DNA of 64,000 nucleotides, taken from NCBI RefSeq assembly GCF_025399795.1, contig NZ_JAODTZ010000021.1:86367-150366 (forward strand). The letters run 5' to 3'. The notes beneath the pieces were generated by a model that was not told the DNA's origin, searched no databases, and worked only from the letters and a program-made list of their open reading frames with translations. The position numbers and the translations under genes are program-made. This DNA comes from Streptomyces rhizosphaerihabitans. GTDB taxonomy: Bacteria > Actinomycetota > Actinomycetes > Streptomycetales > Streptomycetaceae. Of this stretch, positions 7,401 through 17,256 are shown in pieces (positions within the stretch are counted from its first letter, which is position 1; each line of letters opens with the position of its first letter).

Positions 7401-10367
7401 GTGGTGGAATTACGGCTGCTGGGCCCGGTGGAATTCGCGGAGCACGGACACGCGAGGGAAGTGGGTCCACCGCAACGACGTGCCGTGCTGGCGGCACTGG
7501 CCGTCGACACCGCACTGCCCGTGGCGACCGACGTACTGATCACAAGGGTCTGGGGCACGGAACCCCCGGACGGCGCGCGGCGTGCCCTGCACGCTCACAT
7601 CGCCCGGATCCGGCGGCTCTGCGAGCAGTTGGGCGAGGTGGACGACGTACGGTTCCGGCTGGTGCGGCGCTCCGGCGGATACGTCCTGGAGGCGGGCCCG
7701 GACCAGGTGGACATCCTGCGCTTCAGGCACCTCGTCGGCCGGGCCCGGGAAACGAGGCGGTCGGACGAAGCCCGGGCGTCCCTGCTGCGGGAGGCCCTCG
7801 GACTCTGGCGCGGTGAACCGCTCGCCGGGCTGAGCGGCCAGTGGGCGGCACGGGTGCGCGAGGCATGGCGACGGCAGCATGTGGACGCCGCCGTCGGATG
7901 GGCCCGGCTGACGCTGCGGGCCGGTGACCCGGTCTCCGTGATCGGCCCGCTCGGCGACCTGCTCGGCGAGTATCCGCTGGTGGAACCGCTCAGCGAGGCC
8001 CTGATACGGGCGCTGCACGCCGCGGGACGCGGCGCGGAGGCCCTCGACTGCTACGCCGCTCTGCGCCGACGGCTGGCCGAGGAGCTCGGCTCCGATCCCT
8101 CTCCCGGACTCCAGGATGTCCACCAGGCCATCCTGCGCGGCAGTCTGTCCGCGCCTCCGGCCTGGCCGACAGCCACCGGCGCGGCGGACGACACCGCCGT
8201 CGCGACGCCCCCCGAACCACCGACACCTCCGGCACCGCCACCGCTGCCCACCGCGGCAGCCCGGTTGGGCGAGTTACCGGCCCAACTACCCATGGGTGTA
8301 AGGGGCTTCACCGGCCGCCAGGACGAACTCGCGCATCTCGACGGACTCCTCGCGGCGACAGTCGGCCAACCACGGGCCGTGGTGATCTGCGCCGTGTCCG
8401 GCACCGCGGGCGTGGGGAAGACGGCACTGGCCGTTCACTGGGCACGCACCGCACAAGGCGCCTTCCCCGACGGGCAGTTGTACGTGAACCTGCGCGGATT
8501 CGCCCCGGGCGGGCCGGTCATGGGCCCGGCGGAGGCCGTGCGGGGCTTCCTCGACGCCTTCGGTGTGCCGCCGAGCCGCATTCCGGTCGGCCTCGACGCG
8601 CAGGCGGGCCTCTACCGCAGCCTGCTCACCGGGCGGCGTGTCCTCGTCGTGCTCGACAACGCCCGCGACGCCGAGCAGATCCGCCCCCTGCTGCCCGGCT
8701 CACCCGGCTGCATGGCACTCGTGACCAGCCGCAACCTGCTCACCGGACTGGCCGCCGCCGAGGGCGCCCACCTCCTCGCCCTCGGACTGCTCACCCCCGA
8801 CGAGGCACGGGACCTGCTGACCACCCGGCTGAGCGCCGACCGCACCGAGGCCGAACCGTCAGCCGTGCGGGAGATCGTCGACCGGTGTGCCGGACTGCCT
8901 CTCGCGCTCGCCGTCGTGGCCGCGCGGGCCGCCGCTGATCCCCGGCTGCCGCTCGCCCGGCTCGCCCAGGAGGTACGCCTGGCCGACAGCCGGCTCGACG
9001 CCCTCGACGGCGGGGAGCCGACCAGCCAGATACGGGCCGTTTTCTCCTGGTCGTACCACGCCCTGAGCCCCGAGGCCGCCCGGGTGTTCCGCCTCATCGG
9101 GCTGCATCCCGGGCCCGACACGGCGCTCCCGGTGGCCGCCGCGCTGGCCGGGGCGCGACCGGCGGAGATACGTCCGCTGCTCACGGAACTGGTGCGCGGG
9201 CACCTTCTGACCAAGACCGCCGCAAGCCGGTACTCCTTCCACGACCTGCTGCGCGCCTACGCCGCCGAGCTGGTCGCCACGCACGACAGTGCGACCGTCC
9301 GGCACGACGCCACGCTCCGGATGCTGGACCACTATGCGCACACTGCGCACCGAGCGGACGTACTGCTGACCCCCCAGCCCCGTCCGGCACCGCTCCCACC
9401 GCCTCAACCAGGATCCGAACCGCTGGAGTTGATGGACCATCAGCAGGCCCAGGAATGGTTCACCAGCGAGTTTCCCGTGCTCCTCGCCGCCGTGCACCGG
9501 GCCGCGGCCGAGGGCTTCGACGCGCACACCTCGAGACTCGCCTCGGCCCTCACCACCTTCCTCGACCGGCACGGACACTGGCGGGCGCTCGCCACCGTGC
9601 AGACCGCCGCCCTGGACGCCGCCCGGCGGCAGGGCGACACGGCGGGCCAGGCGGACGCGCACCGCGGACTCGGCCTGGCTCACGACCGGCTGACCCGGCG
9701 CGACGAGGCGCGCACCCACTACCTGCTCGCCCTCCAGTTGTTCGGCGCGCTCGGCCACCACGCCGGACAGGCCCGCACCCACCAGCACCTCGCCCGGATG
9801 AGCGCCGCGCAGCAGCTCCACCAGCAGGCCCTCGCGCACGCCCATCACAGCCTCACGCACTACCGGGCGGCCGACGACCGGGCCGGGCAGTCCGCCGCCC
9901 TCAACCACATCGGATGGATGCACGCCCAGCTCGGCTACCAGGAGAAGGCGCTGGTCCACTGCCGGCAGGCACTGGCCCTGGCCGAGGAGACGGGTGATCT
10001 GAACGGCCAGGCGCACACCTGGGACAGCCTCGGCTACATCCACCACCGTCTTGCCCAGTACGCCCAGGCCGTCGCCTGCTACCAGCAGGCCGTCGCCCTG
10101 TTCCACCGGACCGGCGACTTCCACAGCGAGGCCGCGGGTCTCGTCTGCCTCGGCGACATCCACCACGCCTGCTCCGCCCCACGCGCCGCGCACGGCGCGT
10201 GGGCGCGGGCTCTGGCCATCGCCGACCAGCTGGGCCTCGCCGACACGGATCCGCTGCGCGCCGGCCTGCTCCCCCGGCTCCGTCTCCCCCACATACGCGC
10301 CACGGGCGAGCGAGGCCGTCCCGGCGGCGCCTGGTCACCCCACCGGCCGGGCTCGGCCCTGGCCTGA
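7401..10367 (+). CDS. AfsR-like SARP regulator (BTAD, NB-ARC, TPR)
   Basis: About 988 residues from the GTG at 7401; the GTG at 7368 is an alternative, and the frame is open further upstream without typical coding character. Domains: OmpR-type winged helix (about 1-95, LLGPVEF then PPQRRAVLAAL), BTAD (about 100-250), a Pro-rich linker, and NB-ARC with Walker A GTAGVGKTALA (about 334-344) and Walker B VLVVLDNARDAE (about 414). A C-terminal TPR array of at least five repeats (about 740-960) follows. Proteins of this type are STAND-class activators of secondary-metabolism genes, usually with phosphorylation- or ligand-gated NTPase activity. No biosynthetic cluster is present in the window. Confidence 0.93.
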   Translation: MVELRLLGPVEFAEHGHAREVGPPQRRAVLAALAVDTALPVATDVLITRVWGTEPPDGARRALHAHIARIRRLCEQLGEVDDVRFRLVRRSGGYVLEAGPDQVDILRFRHLVGRARETRRSDEARASLLREALGLWRGEPLAGLSGQWAARVREAWRRQHVDAAVGWARLTLRAGDPVSVIGPLGDLLGEYPLVEPLSEALIRALHAAGRGAEALDCYAALRRRLAEELGSDPSPGLQDVHQAILRGSLSAPPAWPTATGAADDTAVATPPEPPTPPAPPPLPTAAARLGELPAQLPMGVRGFTGRQDELAHLDGLLAATVGQPRAVVICAVSGTAGVGKTALAVHWARTAQGAFPDGQLYVNLRGFAPGGPVMGPAEAVRGFLDAFGVPPSRIPVGLDAQAGLYRSLLTGRRVLVVLDNARDAEQIRPLLPGSPGCMALVTSRNLLTGLAAAEGAHLLALGLLTPDEARDLLTTRLSADRTEAEPSAVREIVDRCAGLPLALAVVAARAAADPRLPLARLAQEVRLADSRLDALDGGEPTSQIRAVFSWSYHALSPEAARVFRLIGLHPGPDTALPVAAALAGARPAEIRPLLTELVRGHLLTKTAASRYSFHDLLRAYAAELVATHDSATVRHDATLRMLDHYAHTAHRADVLLTPQPRPAPLPPPQPGSEPLELMDHQQAQEWFTSEFPVLLAAVHRAAAEGFDAHTSRLASALTTFLDRHGHWRALATVQTAALDAARRQGDTAGQADAHRGLGLAHDRLTRRDEARTHYLLALQLFGALGHHAGQARTHQHLARMSAAQQLHQQALAHAHHSLTHYRAADDRAGQSAALNHIGWMHAQLGYQEKALVHCRQALALAEETGDLNGQAHTWDSLGYIHHRLAQYAQAVACYQQAVALFHRTGDFHSEAAGLVCLGDIHHACSAPRAAHGAWARALAIADQLGLADTDPLRAGLLPRLRLPHIRATGERGRPGGAWSPHRPGSALA

Positions 10368-10397
10368 GGCTTGAGGCCATGTACCGCAGAAAACGAC

Positions 10398-10429
10398 CGA
10401 GGGGCCGACATCGTAATGTCGGCCCCTCG
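10398..10429 (-). terminator. Intrinsic terminator of tRNA-fMet
   Basis: A 14-bp perfect stem (10398-10411 with 10416-10429) and a four-base loop. Read on the minus strand it is followed by GTCGTTTT, and it lies ten bases after the 3' end of the tRNA. It may also stop transcripts from the convergent SARP gene. Confidence 0.85.
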
Positions 10430-10438
10430 ATCTTCGAG

Positions 10439-10512
10439 TAGCGGGGACAGGATTTGAACCTGCGACCTCTGGGTTATGAGCCCAGCGAGCTACCGAGCTG
10501 CTCCACCCCGCG
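10439..10512 (-). tRNA. tRNA-fMet (CAT), initiator
   Basis: A 74-base cloverleaf read on the minus strand from 10512. The anticodon arm is GGGCTCATAACCC, with the three G-C pairs that mark initiator tRNAs. The T arm contains GGTTCAAATCC, and the first base C1 is unpaired with position 72. CCA is not encoded; the sequence after A73 is CTC. A terminator follows at once, so this is a single-gene transcription unit. Confidence 0.96.
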
Positions 10513-10730
10513 TCGTTGAACTCAACTCTACGTCATCTTTTGCGGACCGAAGACCATGATCACCCGAGCACGGGCGCCGGAGCGCGTCTCCGGCCCCGGC
10601 GACCGGCCGGCCAGGGACCCCGACAGGCCCGATGCGCCCCGCGCGGGACAGGCCGGGGCCGGGCCCCGCTTCGGCCCACAGCGGCTCGCGTCCGCTCCGC
10701 TCCGCTCCGACCAGCCGGTTTACGGTTGTG

Positions 10731-10774
10731 CGGAACGGAACGGAACGGGACGGAACGGGACGGAACGGGACGGA
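10731..10774. repeat. 10-bp tandem repeat (ggaacgggac)
   Basis: About four units of ggaacgg(g/a)ac in a row, immediately downstream of the stop of the 143-residue gene on the minus strand. A shorter tccgc repeat lies at 10691-10710. The rest of the 10513-10779 gap shows no gene. Confidence 0.85.
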
Positions 10775-10779
10775 CAGTG

Positions 10780-11211
10780 TCACACGTCGGTGGGCAGACC
10801 GCTGGCCTCGGCGATTCCGCGCAGTTCCTCGTCCTGACGGTGGCGCTCTCCGATGAAGTCGGCGATCTCCCTGCACCGCTCCGGATCATCGGCGGTACCC
10901 GAATCCGTGACGACCCGGACGACACCGATCTCCTCGGTCTCCAGCTCGACGATCCGGTTGTCCAGTCGTCCCGTGACGGCTACGGCGACCACGAGGGACG
11001 CCTCGTCACGGACCTCCTGCGGGACGCTGTCGGGTTCCGCGCCGTCCAAACACAGTTCGATCGCTCCCGCCCTCTGTTCCCTGATCGCCTCGAGCACGGG
11101 CTCGACCATGCGCAGCAAGAGCGCGTAGTCCGCCGGATCCATACGCAGGCGGAGCATTTCGAGGTACAGGTCGAGGGGCCGGTCATCCGGTGCCTGTTCT
11201 GATGCGTCCAT
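10780..11211 (-). CDS. Hypothetical protein, acidic
   Basis: A 143-residue protein from the ATG at 11211, which has GGGAAGG upstream; the open frame further upstream has no such site. It is rich in Asp and Glu with no signal peptide or membrane segment. The N-terminal half (LYLEMLRLRMDPADYALLLRMV) looks helical, and the centre (ASLVVAVAVTGRLDNRIVELETEEIG) looks like beta strands. No family is recognised. Confidence 0.65.
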   Translation of the reverse strand: MDASEQAPDDRPLDLYLEMLRLRMDPADYALLLRMVEPVLEAIREQRAGAIELCLDGAEPDSVPQEVRDEASLVVAVAVTGRLDNRIVELETEEIGVVRVVTDSGTADDPERCREIADFIGERHRQDEELRGIAEASGLPTDV

Positions 11212-11398
11212 GGAGCTTCGCCTTCCCCAATGTGGACGACATGATCGCGTCTCCCACCAGCATGCTGTGAATCGGCGCACACCGCCGGTCGAGATTGCCG
11301 CCCCGGACGCGGCCGAGGGGGCCCGTGCCCTGTCAGCACAGGCCACGAGCCCCCTCAGAACTCATCCGTCAGGACTCGTCCGTCCCGGCCGGTCCGTG

Positions 11399-13519
11399 TC
11401 ACCTATAGATGCGGCGGATGCGGAGAAGCACCACGAGGCCCCCGATCACGCAGATCCCGCCGATCGCGGCCGGCCACAGGTTCGCCCCGGTTTCGGCGAG
11501 CCCGCCGCTACCGACCGCCTGCGGCTGCTCGGCCCCCGATACGGCCGACGGATACGATCCGGCCGCGGGTTCCGTCTGCGCGGGCGTACCGACCTCGCCG
11601 TCCTGATCGTTGCCCGGGGTCGTCACATCGGACTTGGGCTCCACGCTGACGGGCGGTGCGTCGTCGCCCGCCGGCTCGGTGCCAGGCGCTCCGGCCGTGG
11701 GCTCCGCGGTCTGTCCGCCGCCATTGTCACCGGGGGCCGCTCCCCCCGCACCCTTGGACGGGTCGTCCGCGGTGGGCGCCGGCTGCTCCGAGGGGTTCTC
11801 GGAGGGGTTCGGATCCGCCTCGGACGGGTTCGGGACCGCCTCGGACGGGTTCGGGACCGCCTCGGAGGGGTTCGGATCCGCCTCGGAGGGGTTCGGATCC
11901 GCCTCCGACGGGTTCGGGGCCGCCTCCGAGGGGTTCGGCTCGGCGCTCTGTGACGGCTGCGGCTCACCGGTACCGGGGTCCTGCGGCTGCTCGGCTCCCG
12001 CACCCGCGCCGCACTTCCGGCCGCTGTTGATGCAGTCGACCATGTCCTTCATGAGGCCTTCGTCGAAGACGTTGATGAAGTCGCCGTGGTCCGTGACCGG
12101 CTTGTGCAGCTGCTCGGGGAAGGAGTCCACCGCGAACAACGGTGACGTACGGCCGCCGTCCTGCAGACTCGGCGCACCAATGGCGTAGACGATGCGCTGG
12201 ACCAGCTGCGGAATGGCCTTGAAGCCGCCGGGGCAGTTGCCCTCGGCGTCCGCGAAGGCCACGTGGGTGCGGTGGTTGGCGCTGTCGATGTTCGCGCCGT
12301 CCCAGCAGCTCTGGAACTTGAAGGTGCGGACCACGTCGCTGCCCTGCGGGCAGACCGGGTACTTGTCCTTCAACTGCCGGTCCTCGAAACCGGTGCAGCT
12401 CCAGGAGGCGTTGGCGTTCTTGGTGCCGTTGACGAACGCCTTGGCGTCGCCGGTGATGATGCGCAGCAGACGCGGCATGGCCGTGACCTTGCTGCGCGGG
12501 CTGCCGACGAAGGTCAGCGTGACCTGCTTGGGCGTGACGATCTGACCGGCGTTGCCCTCGGTCCCGCCGCCGGCGGCGTCGGCGTCCCGTTCGCGGGTGC
12601 CGTTCTGGAGCCGCACCACGGGCCAGTAGTACGAGGACTTGTCGCCCTTGTCCTGGCAGGACGTGTCGGCCTTGGCCAGGTCGTCGTCACTGGCGAAGGC
12701 GGTGTTCGACTGGTTGCCGACGTAGTCGTGGAAGTGGTGGGCGCCGTTGGTGACGCCGGGAGCGACGATCACGTTGTCGGAGTTGAACAGTCCGTTGGCG
12801 TTCACCCCGCAACTCGTGGCGAACTCGCCCTGCGAGGCGTCTCCCTGGGGCTGCGGGGTCTGCACGTTGGGCTGGACGGACTTGATGTCCGCGAAGTCGG
12901 CGACCACGGGGCCGTTGCCGACCGGAGCGGCGCCGCCGCCCTGCTGGCCGCCCTGATTCTGGGGCGGGCTGCTCTGATCCTGCGGTGCGCCGCTCTGGTC
13001 CGACGGCGCGCTGCTCGGAGCGGCGCTCTCCCCGCTGCCGGGCTGAATGCCGGAGGGACGCAGTATGCAGGCCGCGAGACCGTCGAGACCGCTCGGCGGA
13101 TCCCCCGCGGCGTCGATGGCGGCCACGATGCGGCCGATCGACTCGGCCCGCTTCTCCTTGAGCGGATTCATGATGGCGTCGGCGCCGCTGTCGCCGTTCT
13201 GCTGCATCTGATCGGCTTTTGCCTGGAGTTGCTGGTAGGCCTCGGCGATCTGCTGGTCCATGACCGCGAGTTCCTTGTCGACATCCCCCTTCGCGGCGTC
13301 CGGGACCGTCTTCAACTGGTCACCGACGTCAGGGCAGTCGATGGTGGCGGATCCGGCGGCCAGGACGTGCACGCCCAGCGGGTCGCCGCCCGCCCCGGTC
13401 TCGGTCGCCGATGCGTAGACGTTGACTGCTACCAGTCCGCCTCCGCCCAATATCAGTGCGAAAGCTGCAGAAGTCGCGCGTCTTGCGCCCGTGGGGCGTC
13501 TGCGCGTGTTGCGTCCCAA
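11399..13519 (-). CDS. DUF1996 protein, sortase-anchored (LAETG)
   Basis: I place the start at TTG 13519 because AGGAG lies eight bases upstream; this gives 706 residues. Order: arginine-rich signal peptide (RRRPTGARRATSAAFALILGGGGLVAV), a coiled helical segment (about 60-140), a Gln/Pro/Gly linker, the DUF1996 domain (about 230-480, with GAHHFHDYVGN, the WSCTGF region and YPVCPQGS) and a long Pro/Ser/Glu stalk with seven PNPSEA-type repeats. It ends in LAETG at about residue 674, a hydrophobic segment and RIRRIYR, the sorting signal used by class E sortases of Streptomyces. It should be displayed on the cell wall. The domain's activity is unknown. Confidence 0.9.
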   Translation of the reverse strand: MGRNTRRRPTGARRATSAAFALILGGGGLVAVNVYASATETGAGGDPLGVHVLAAGSATIDCPDVGDQLKTVPDAAKGDVDKELAVMDQQIAEAYQQLQAKADQMQQNGDSGADAIMNPLKEKRAESIGRIVAAIDAAGDPPSGLDGLAACILRPSGIQPGSGESAAPSSAPSDQSGAPQDQSSPPQNQGGQQGGGAAPVGNGPVVADFADIKSVQPNVQTPQPQGDASQGEFATSCGVNANGLFNSDNVIVAPGVTNGAHHFHDYVGNQSNTAFASDDDLAKADTSCQDKGDKSSYYWPVVRLQNGTRERDADAAGGGTEGNAGQIVTPKQVTLTFVGSPRSKVTAMPRLLRIITGDAKAFVNGTKNANASWSCTGFEDRQLKDKYPVCPQGSDVVRTFKFQSCWDGANIDSANHRTHVAFADAEGNCPGGFKAIPQLVQRIVYAIGAPSLQDGGRTSPLFAVDSFPEQLHKPVTDHGDFINVFDEGLMKDMVDCINSGRKCGAGAGAEQPQDPGTGEPQPSQSAEPNPSEAAPNPSEADPNPSEADPNPSEAVPNPSEAVPNPSEADPNPSENPSEQPAPTADDPSKGAGGAAPGDNGGGQTAEPTAGAPGTEPAGDDAPPVSVEPKSDVTTPGNDQDGEVGTPAQTEPAAGSYPSAVSGAEQPQAVGSGGLAETGANLWPAAIGGICVIGGLVVLLRIRRIYR
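11786..11940. repeat. 21-bp coding repeat (PNPSEA stalk)
   Basis: About seven in-frame 21-base units encode the motif PNPSEA plus a variable seventh residue (A, D or V) in the stalk of the DUF1996 wall protein. Units differ by a few bases each; in-frame unit changes would alter stalk length without disrupting the protein. Confidence 0.88.
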
Positions 13520-13752
13520 GGTGGTGCTCCTACGCGTCGTGGTCGGCTCGGCATGGAAATCCCCCAGCCCTATACGCGCGCAGGTTTCGTTGTGTTCAAC
13601 CGTCCCTCGCATTCACAGTAACCCCGTACGGAGCAACGGCCCGAGGACGGTTCGGCAAGCGTCGGAAGACCGGCCCGTCCCGCGCGGACCGGGCAGAGCA
13701 AGGGCGGCCCGCGGCACCTCCGCGGTTGCACCGGACACGGAGCGGTGGCCTG

Positions 13753-15114
13753 ATGGGAACACTGCACCACGCGTACGCCCTGGACGCGGCCCCTGCCATG
13801 CCCCGGGCAGGTGGGGCAGGGTCAGGTGCTCCGCCGCTTCCACCGTGGGCACGACCAGGGCCGCGGTGTGAGGCGGGTGAACAGGTGGCGGGAGCAGGGA
13901 TCGACTACAGCGGTGTCTTCCACGCCCTGCCCGGCATGGTCGCGCTGCTCACCCCGCAGCTGGTCTTCGTGGACGCGAACGAGGACTACCTGACCAACTC
14001 CGGCCGCTCCCGCGAGCAGTTGGTCGGCCGGTACCTGTTCGACGTGTTCCCCGACCGCCCTGACGATCCGGCCGCCAACGGGATGCGGAACCTGGAGGCG
14101 TCCCTGCGCCGGGTGGTGGAATCCGGGGAGCGCGACGCCATGGCCCTGCAGCGCTACGACGTGGAGTCCCTGGACCGGCCGGGCGTCTGGCAGGAGCGGT
14201 ACTGGAGCCCGGTCAACGCCCCCGTGCTCGGTGAGGACGGCACCGTGGTGCTGGTGGTCCACCGGGTGGAGGAGGTCACCGAGCTCATCCGTGCCCGCGG
14301 CGAGCCGGCGACCGGCGACCGGACCCCTGTCATGGAGGCCGAGTTGTACACCCGGGCCCGGGAGCTGCAAGAGGTCAACGACCGCCTGCGCCGGGCGCAC
14401 GCCCGCGAACGGGAGGTCGCCGTCGCCCTCCAGGACGCGCTGCTGCCCTCACCGCACCAGGTGGGGCTCCACCATGCGGCCGTGCGCTACCGGCCGGCCA
14501 CGAGTGCGCTGAACGTGTGCGGCGACTGGTACGACTTGGTGGCGCTGACCGGCGACCGTATGGCGGTCGCGGTGGGTGACGTCGTGGGGCACGGGCTGTC
14601 CGCCGCCTGTGTCATGGGGCAGTTGCGCAGTGCCCTCAGTGCCGCGTCCCGTGCCTCCAGAGGTCCCGCCCGAGCACTTGACGTACTCGGGCTGTACGCG
14701 CGTTCCGTCGAGGGCGCCGAATCCACGACAGCGGTGACGGCCTGTATCGACTGGGAGGCCCACACCATCACGTACAGCAGTGCCGGACACCTCCCGCCGG
14801 CCCTCCTGCGTGACGACGGGAGGGTGGATTTCCTGGACCGGGCGACCGACCCGCCGCTCGGAGCCCGGCCGGAACACGTGGCGCGCCCCGAGGCCACCAC
14901 GGACTTCGCGGCGGGCGACACCCTGGTCCTGTACACCGACGGGCTGATCGAACGCCGTGTCGAAGACATCGACGTCGGCCTCGGACGCCTCGCCGCCGCT
15001 CTGACCCATAACCGGGACGCCGAACCCGAGGCGCTCGCCGACGCCCTCCTGTCGGGCCTGATCCCGCCCGGTGGCGCCACCGACGACACGGCCCTGGTGA
15101 TCCTCCCGCTCTGA
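13753..15114 (+). CDS. PAS-PP2C (SpoIIE-type) phosphatase
   Basis: About 453 residues from the ATG at 13753; the GTG at 13885 is an alternative, and codons upstream of 13753 do not look coding. A PAS domain (about 50-170, FHALPGMVALLTPQLVFVDANEDYL) is followed by a coiled linker (LYTRARELQEVNDRLRRAH). The PPM/SpoIIE domain carries NVCGDWYDL, VAVGDVVGHGL, SSAGHLPPALL, LYTDGLIER and DDTALVIL. All metal-binding aspartates are visible. It is a soluble sensor phosphatase of the Rsb-like partner-switching type. It diverges from the DUF1996 gene. Confidence 0.9.
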   Translation: MGTLHHAYALDAAPAMPRAGGAGSGAPPLPPWARPGPRCEAGEQVAGAGIDYSGVFHALPGMVALLTPQLVFVDANEDYLTNSGRSREQLVGRYLFDVFPDRPDDPAANGMRNLEASLRRVVESGERDAMALQRYDVESLDRPGVWQERYWSPVNAPVLGEDGTVVLVVHRVEEVTELIRARGEPATGDRTPVMEAELYTRARELQEVNDRLRRAHAREREVAVALQDALLPSPHQVGLHHAAVRYRPATSALNVCGDWYDLVALTGDRMAVAVGDVVGHGLSAACVMGQLRSALSAASRASRGPARALDVLGLYARSVEGAESTTAVTACIDWEAHTITYSSAGHLPPALLRDDGRVDFLDRATDPPLGARPEHVARPEATTDFAAGDTLVLYTDGLIERRVEDIDVGLGRLAAALTHNRDAEPEALADALLSGLIPPGGATDDTALVILPL

Positions 15115-15216
15115 GCGGCACCGGCGGCGGACGGCGGTGGCTGCCGACGGACTGCGGCTACCGGCGGCAGCCGGTTGTCGGGGGGGCTGTCGGTCATCGG
15201 CGGCCGGCGAACGGCG

Positions 15217-16011
15217 TCACGCGGTGGCCGCATGGGTGAGGCGGTGCGAGCGGACCACCGCGAGCACGCACCCGGCGAGGAGTGCGGCTGCCAGGGCGGC
15301 CAGATCGCAGAGCGGCACGGTCGCCGCCGGTCCGGCCGCCAGGGCGCGGGGCGGTACCCGCCCCTCGGGGTCGTAGACGACGGCGAGCACGTCACCCGGC
15401 CGAGTGGTCCGCCCGCAGCCCTGCCGGATGCGGACCTTGATCGGTACACCGTCCCGGGCGACCACCGAGCACAGATAGCGCGTGCTGCCCGCGCCCGTCC
15501 GCCCGTCGCCCTCGACGGAGGTGACCACCATGGGCGCCACTCGCTCCCCGTCCGCCCGCACCAGGCCCGCCGCGGCCTGCGGGGCCTGGAGGGCGAGACA
15601 CACGCCGAGCACCGCGACGATGCCGACCAGTGCCCGCCCCGCCCGCACACGAACGAGGTGAAGGACGAGGGCTCCGGCGCACACGAGCCCCGCCTCACCA
15701 CTGGCCAGTACGGGCACCCCGGTCCGATCGCCGACGACCCCGACGCCGACGATCGACCCGGCCCCCAGAACCCCGGCGAGGACCCCCTCCCCCACCAGCC
15801 ACCGGGGCGGCCATCCGACGAACTCGGCAGGCCCCCACACCGTGCTCCGCAGGTGCGCTGTCAGGTCCGGCTCCGGGGCGAGCGGAGGACGAAGCCACCC
15901 GCGCATACCGTCCCACCCCCAGCGTCGTTCCTCGTCGGTCAGCGCCTCGTATCCTGCCGTTCGCGCGCGGGCCGGGGCTCTGCCTCCGTCCGGAACAGAT
16001 GGAGTGGGCAA
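15217..16011 (-). CDS. Membrane protein, hypothetical
   Basis: A 264-residue protein with a soluble N-terminus of about 70 residues (EALTDEERRWGWDGMRGWL) and then about four hydrophobic segments: two before residue 150 and one at 235-255 are clear. An extramembrane loop carries two Cys (YLCSVVARDG, RQGCGRTTRPGD). The sequence after the loop (PGDVLAVVYDPEGRVPP) resembles DUF3592-type domains. Function unknown. Confidence 0.7.
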   Translation of the reverse strand: MPTPSVPDGGRAPARARTAGYEALTDEERRWGWDGMRGWLRPPLAPEPDLTAHLRSTVWGPAEFVGWPPRWLVGEGVLAGVLGAGSIVGVGVVGDRTGVPVLASGEAGLVCAGALVLHLVRVRAGRALVGIVAVLGVCLALQAPQAAAGLVRADGERVAPMVVTSVEGDGRTGAGSTRYLCSVVARDGVPIKVRIRQGCGRTTRPGDVLAVVYDPEGRVPPRALAAGPAATVPLCDLAALAAALLAGCVLAVVRSHRLTHAATA

Positions 16012-16135
16012 CGTTTCCGGGAGTCGGCAGCGAAGCCTCCCGTCCGCACTCTCCGAGAGCCGATGGCCACCCCCACATCGAAGTGACGGTACGTCACATA
16101 TGTTGGCTGAGAACGGTGTTGGCCTCCGCGCGTCC

Positions 16136-17173
16136 TCAGTTCCGGGGTCGCTGCGCCAAGGACTTCGCCAGCAGCAGGCGTCCGCTCGCGCCGGCCAGCA
16201 GGAGCCCGGCCACCATGGAGACGAGACAGAGGGCCGGGCCCGAGGACCAGTTGACGGCCGGGGCGCGACAGGCCAGCACGACGGTCACGGTGACGGCCGT
16301 GCCGGGCAGGGCGATCAGGGCCGGGCCGGTGCGTCCGAGGTCGTCCTCGGCGAGCGCGCCGAGGACGCCGACGCCGAGGGCCAGTGCCCACACACCGAGC
16401 GCCTGCGCGTCCGGGCGGTTGACGCTCCACGGCACGAAGTCGGCCCAGAAGCCGGGCCGGGCCAGCAGTCCCGTACCGATACCGAGCCAGGCCGAACCGA
16501 GCACGGCCAACGCGGGTTTCGACCAGCCGGGAAGGGGCGCGCCGCGTGGGCCGAGCGGCTGGGCGGGGGTGAGGTACTGCCAGGCCAGCGCGATCAGGGC
16601 GCACACGCACAGCACGCCGAGCGTGAACAGCCAGCCGAGACTGAACAGCACCGGGACGACCGAGCCGCCCCGTGCGATGTACAGGTGCCCGGCGTTGAGC
16701 AGGCTCACCGTGAAGAGGCCGACCAGGACCACGGCCAGCGGGTGGACGAGCGCGCGGGCCTCGTGCCAGCCGCGGGCCCGGCTCACCGCGAACAGTCCCG
16801 GCGCGGTGCCGAGCATGGCCGCCCCGATCAGCCCCGGAGTCAGCGACTCCGGGGAGCGCCACGCGCCGAAGACGTGCCCTGTGAGGGCCACCGCCGCCAG
16901 CAGCCCGCCGACGAGAACGCTGACCACGCCGACGGCGGTGGCCAGCATCGCCACCCCCGGAGTCAGCGGCCGCCCGCCGACGGCTAGGGGTCCCCCAGCG
17001 CGTCCGGTGGCGCTCAGCGCCGCGTCCTGCGCCTCCTGCGACTCTTGCCCCTCTTGCCGCGCCTGTTGTTCCTGCCGCTCCTGCCGCTCCTGCCGCTCTG
17101 GTGCGTTTCGCGGAGGCTGCCGCGGGTGTCCCGTGGGGTCGTCGTGCCGGGGCAGGTCTGATGCGTTCGGCAT
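16136..17173 (-). CDS. Multi-pass membrane protein
   Basis: A 345-residue protein from the ATG at 17173, which has GGAG upstream. The first 50 residues are soluble and contain a run of QER/QEQ repeats from a gctcctgcc DNA repeat. About eight to nine hydrophobic segments follow from residue 70 to the end. It lies 84 bp downstream of the DUF2306 gene in the same direction, so the two are probably one operon. No family motif is recognised. Confidence 0.75.
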   Translation of the reverse strand: MPNASDLPRHDDPTGHPRQPPRNAPERQERQERQEQQARQEGQESQEAQDAALSATGRAGGPLAVGGRPLTPGVAMLATAVGVVSVLVGGLLAAVALTGHVFGAWRSPESLTPGLIGAAMLGTAPGLFAVSRARGWHEARALVHPLAVVLVGLFTVSLLNAGHLYIARGGSVVPVLFSLGWLFTLGVLCVCALIALAWQYLTPAQPLGPRGAPLPGWSKPALAVLGSAWLGIGTGLLARPGFWADFVPWSVNRPDAQALGVWALALGVGVLGALAEDDLGRTGPALIALPGTAVTVTVVLACRAPAVNWSSGPALCLVSMVAGLLLAGASGRLLLAKSLAQRPRN

Positions 17174-17256
17174 GGGGACTCCGTTTCCGGACGGGGACCA
17201 CGACGAGGTGGACGAGGTGGCTGAGAGAAATGAGGGAGACGAGAGGGGACGGGGGG

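Noticed and set aside
3745..10367. Secondary-metabolite gene cluster (hydroxylase plus SARP regulator)
   Set aside because: No synthase, NRPS, terpene or tailoring set is present; one oxygenase and one regulator are not enough.
11786..11940. CRISPR array
   Set aside because: The 21-bp units are contiguous, in frame and encode PNPSEA; no spacers and no cas genes. No other array in the window resembles CRISPR.
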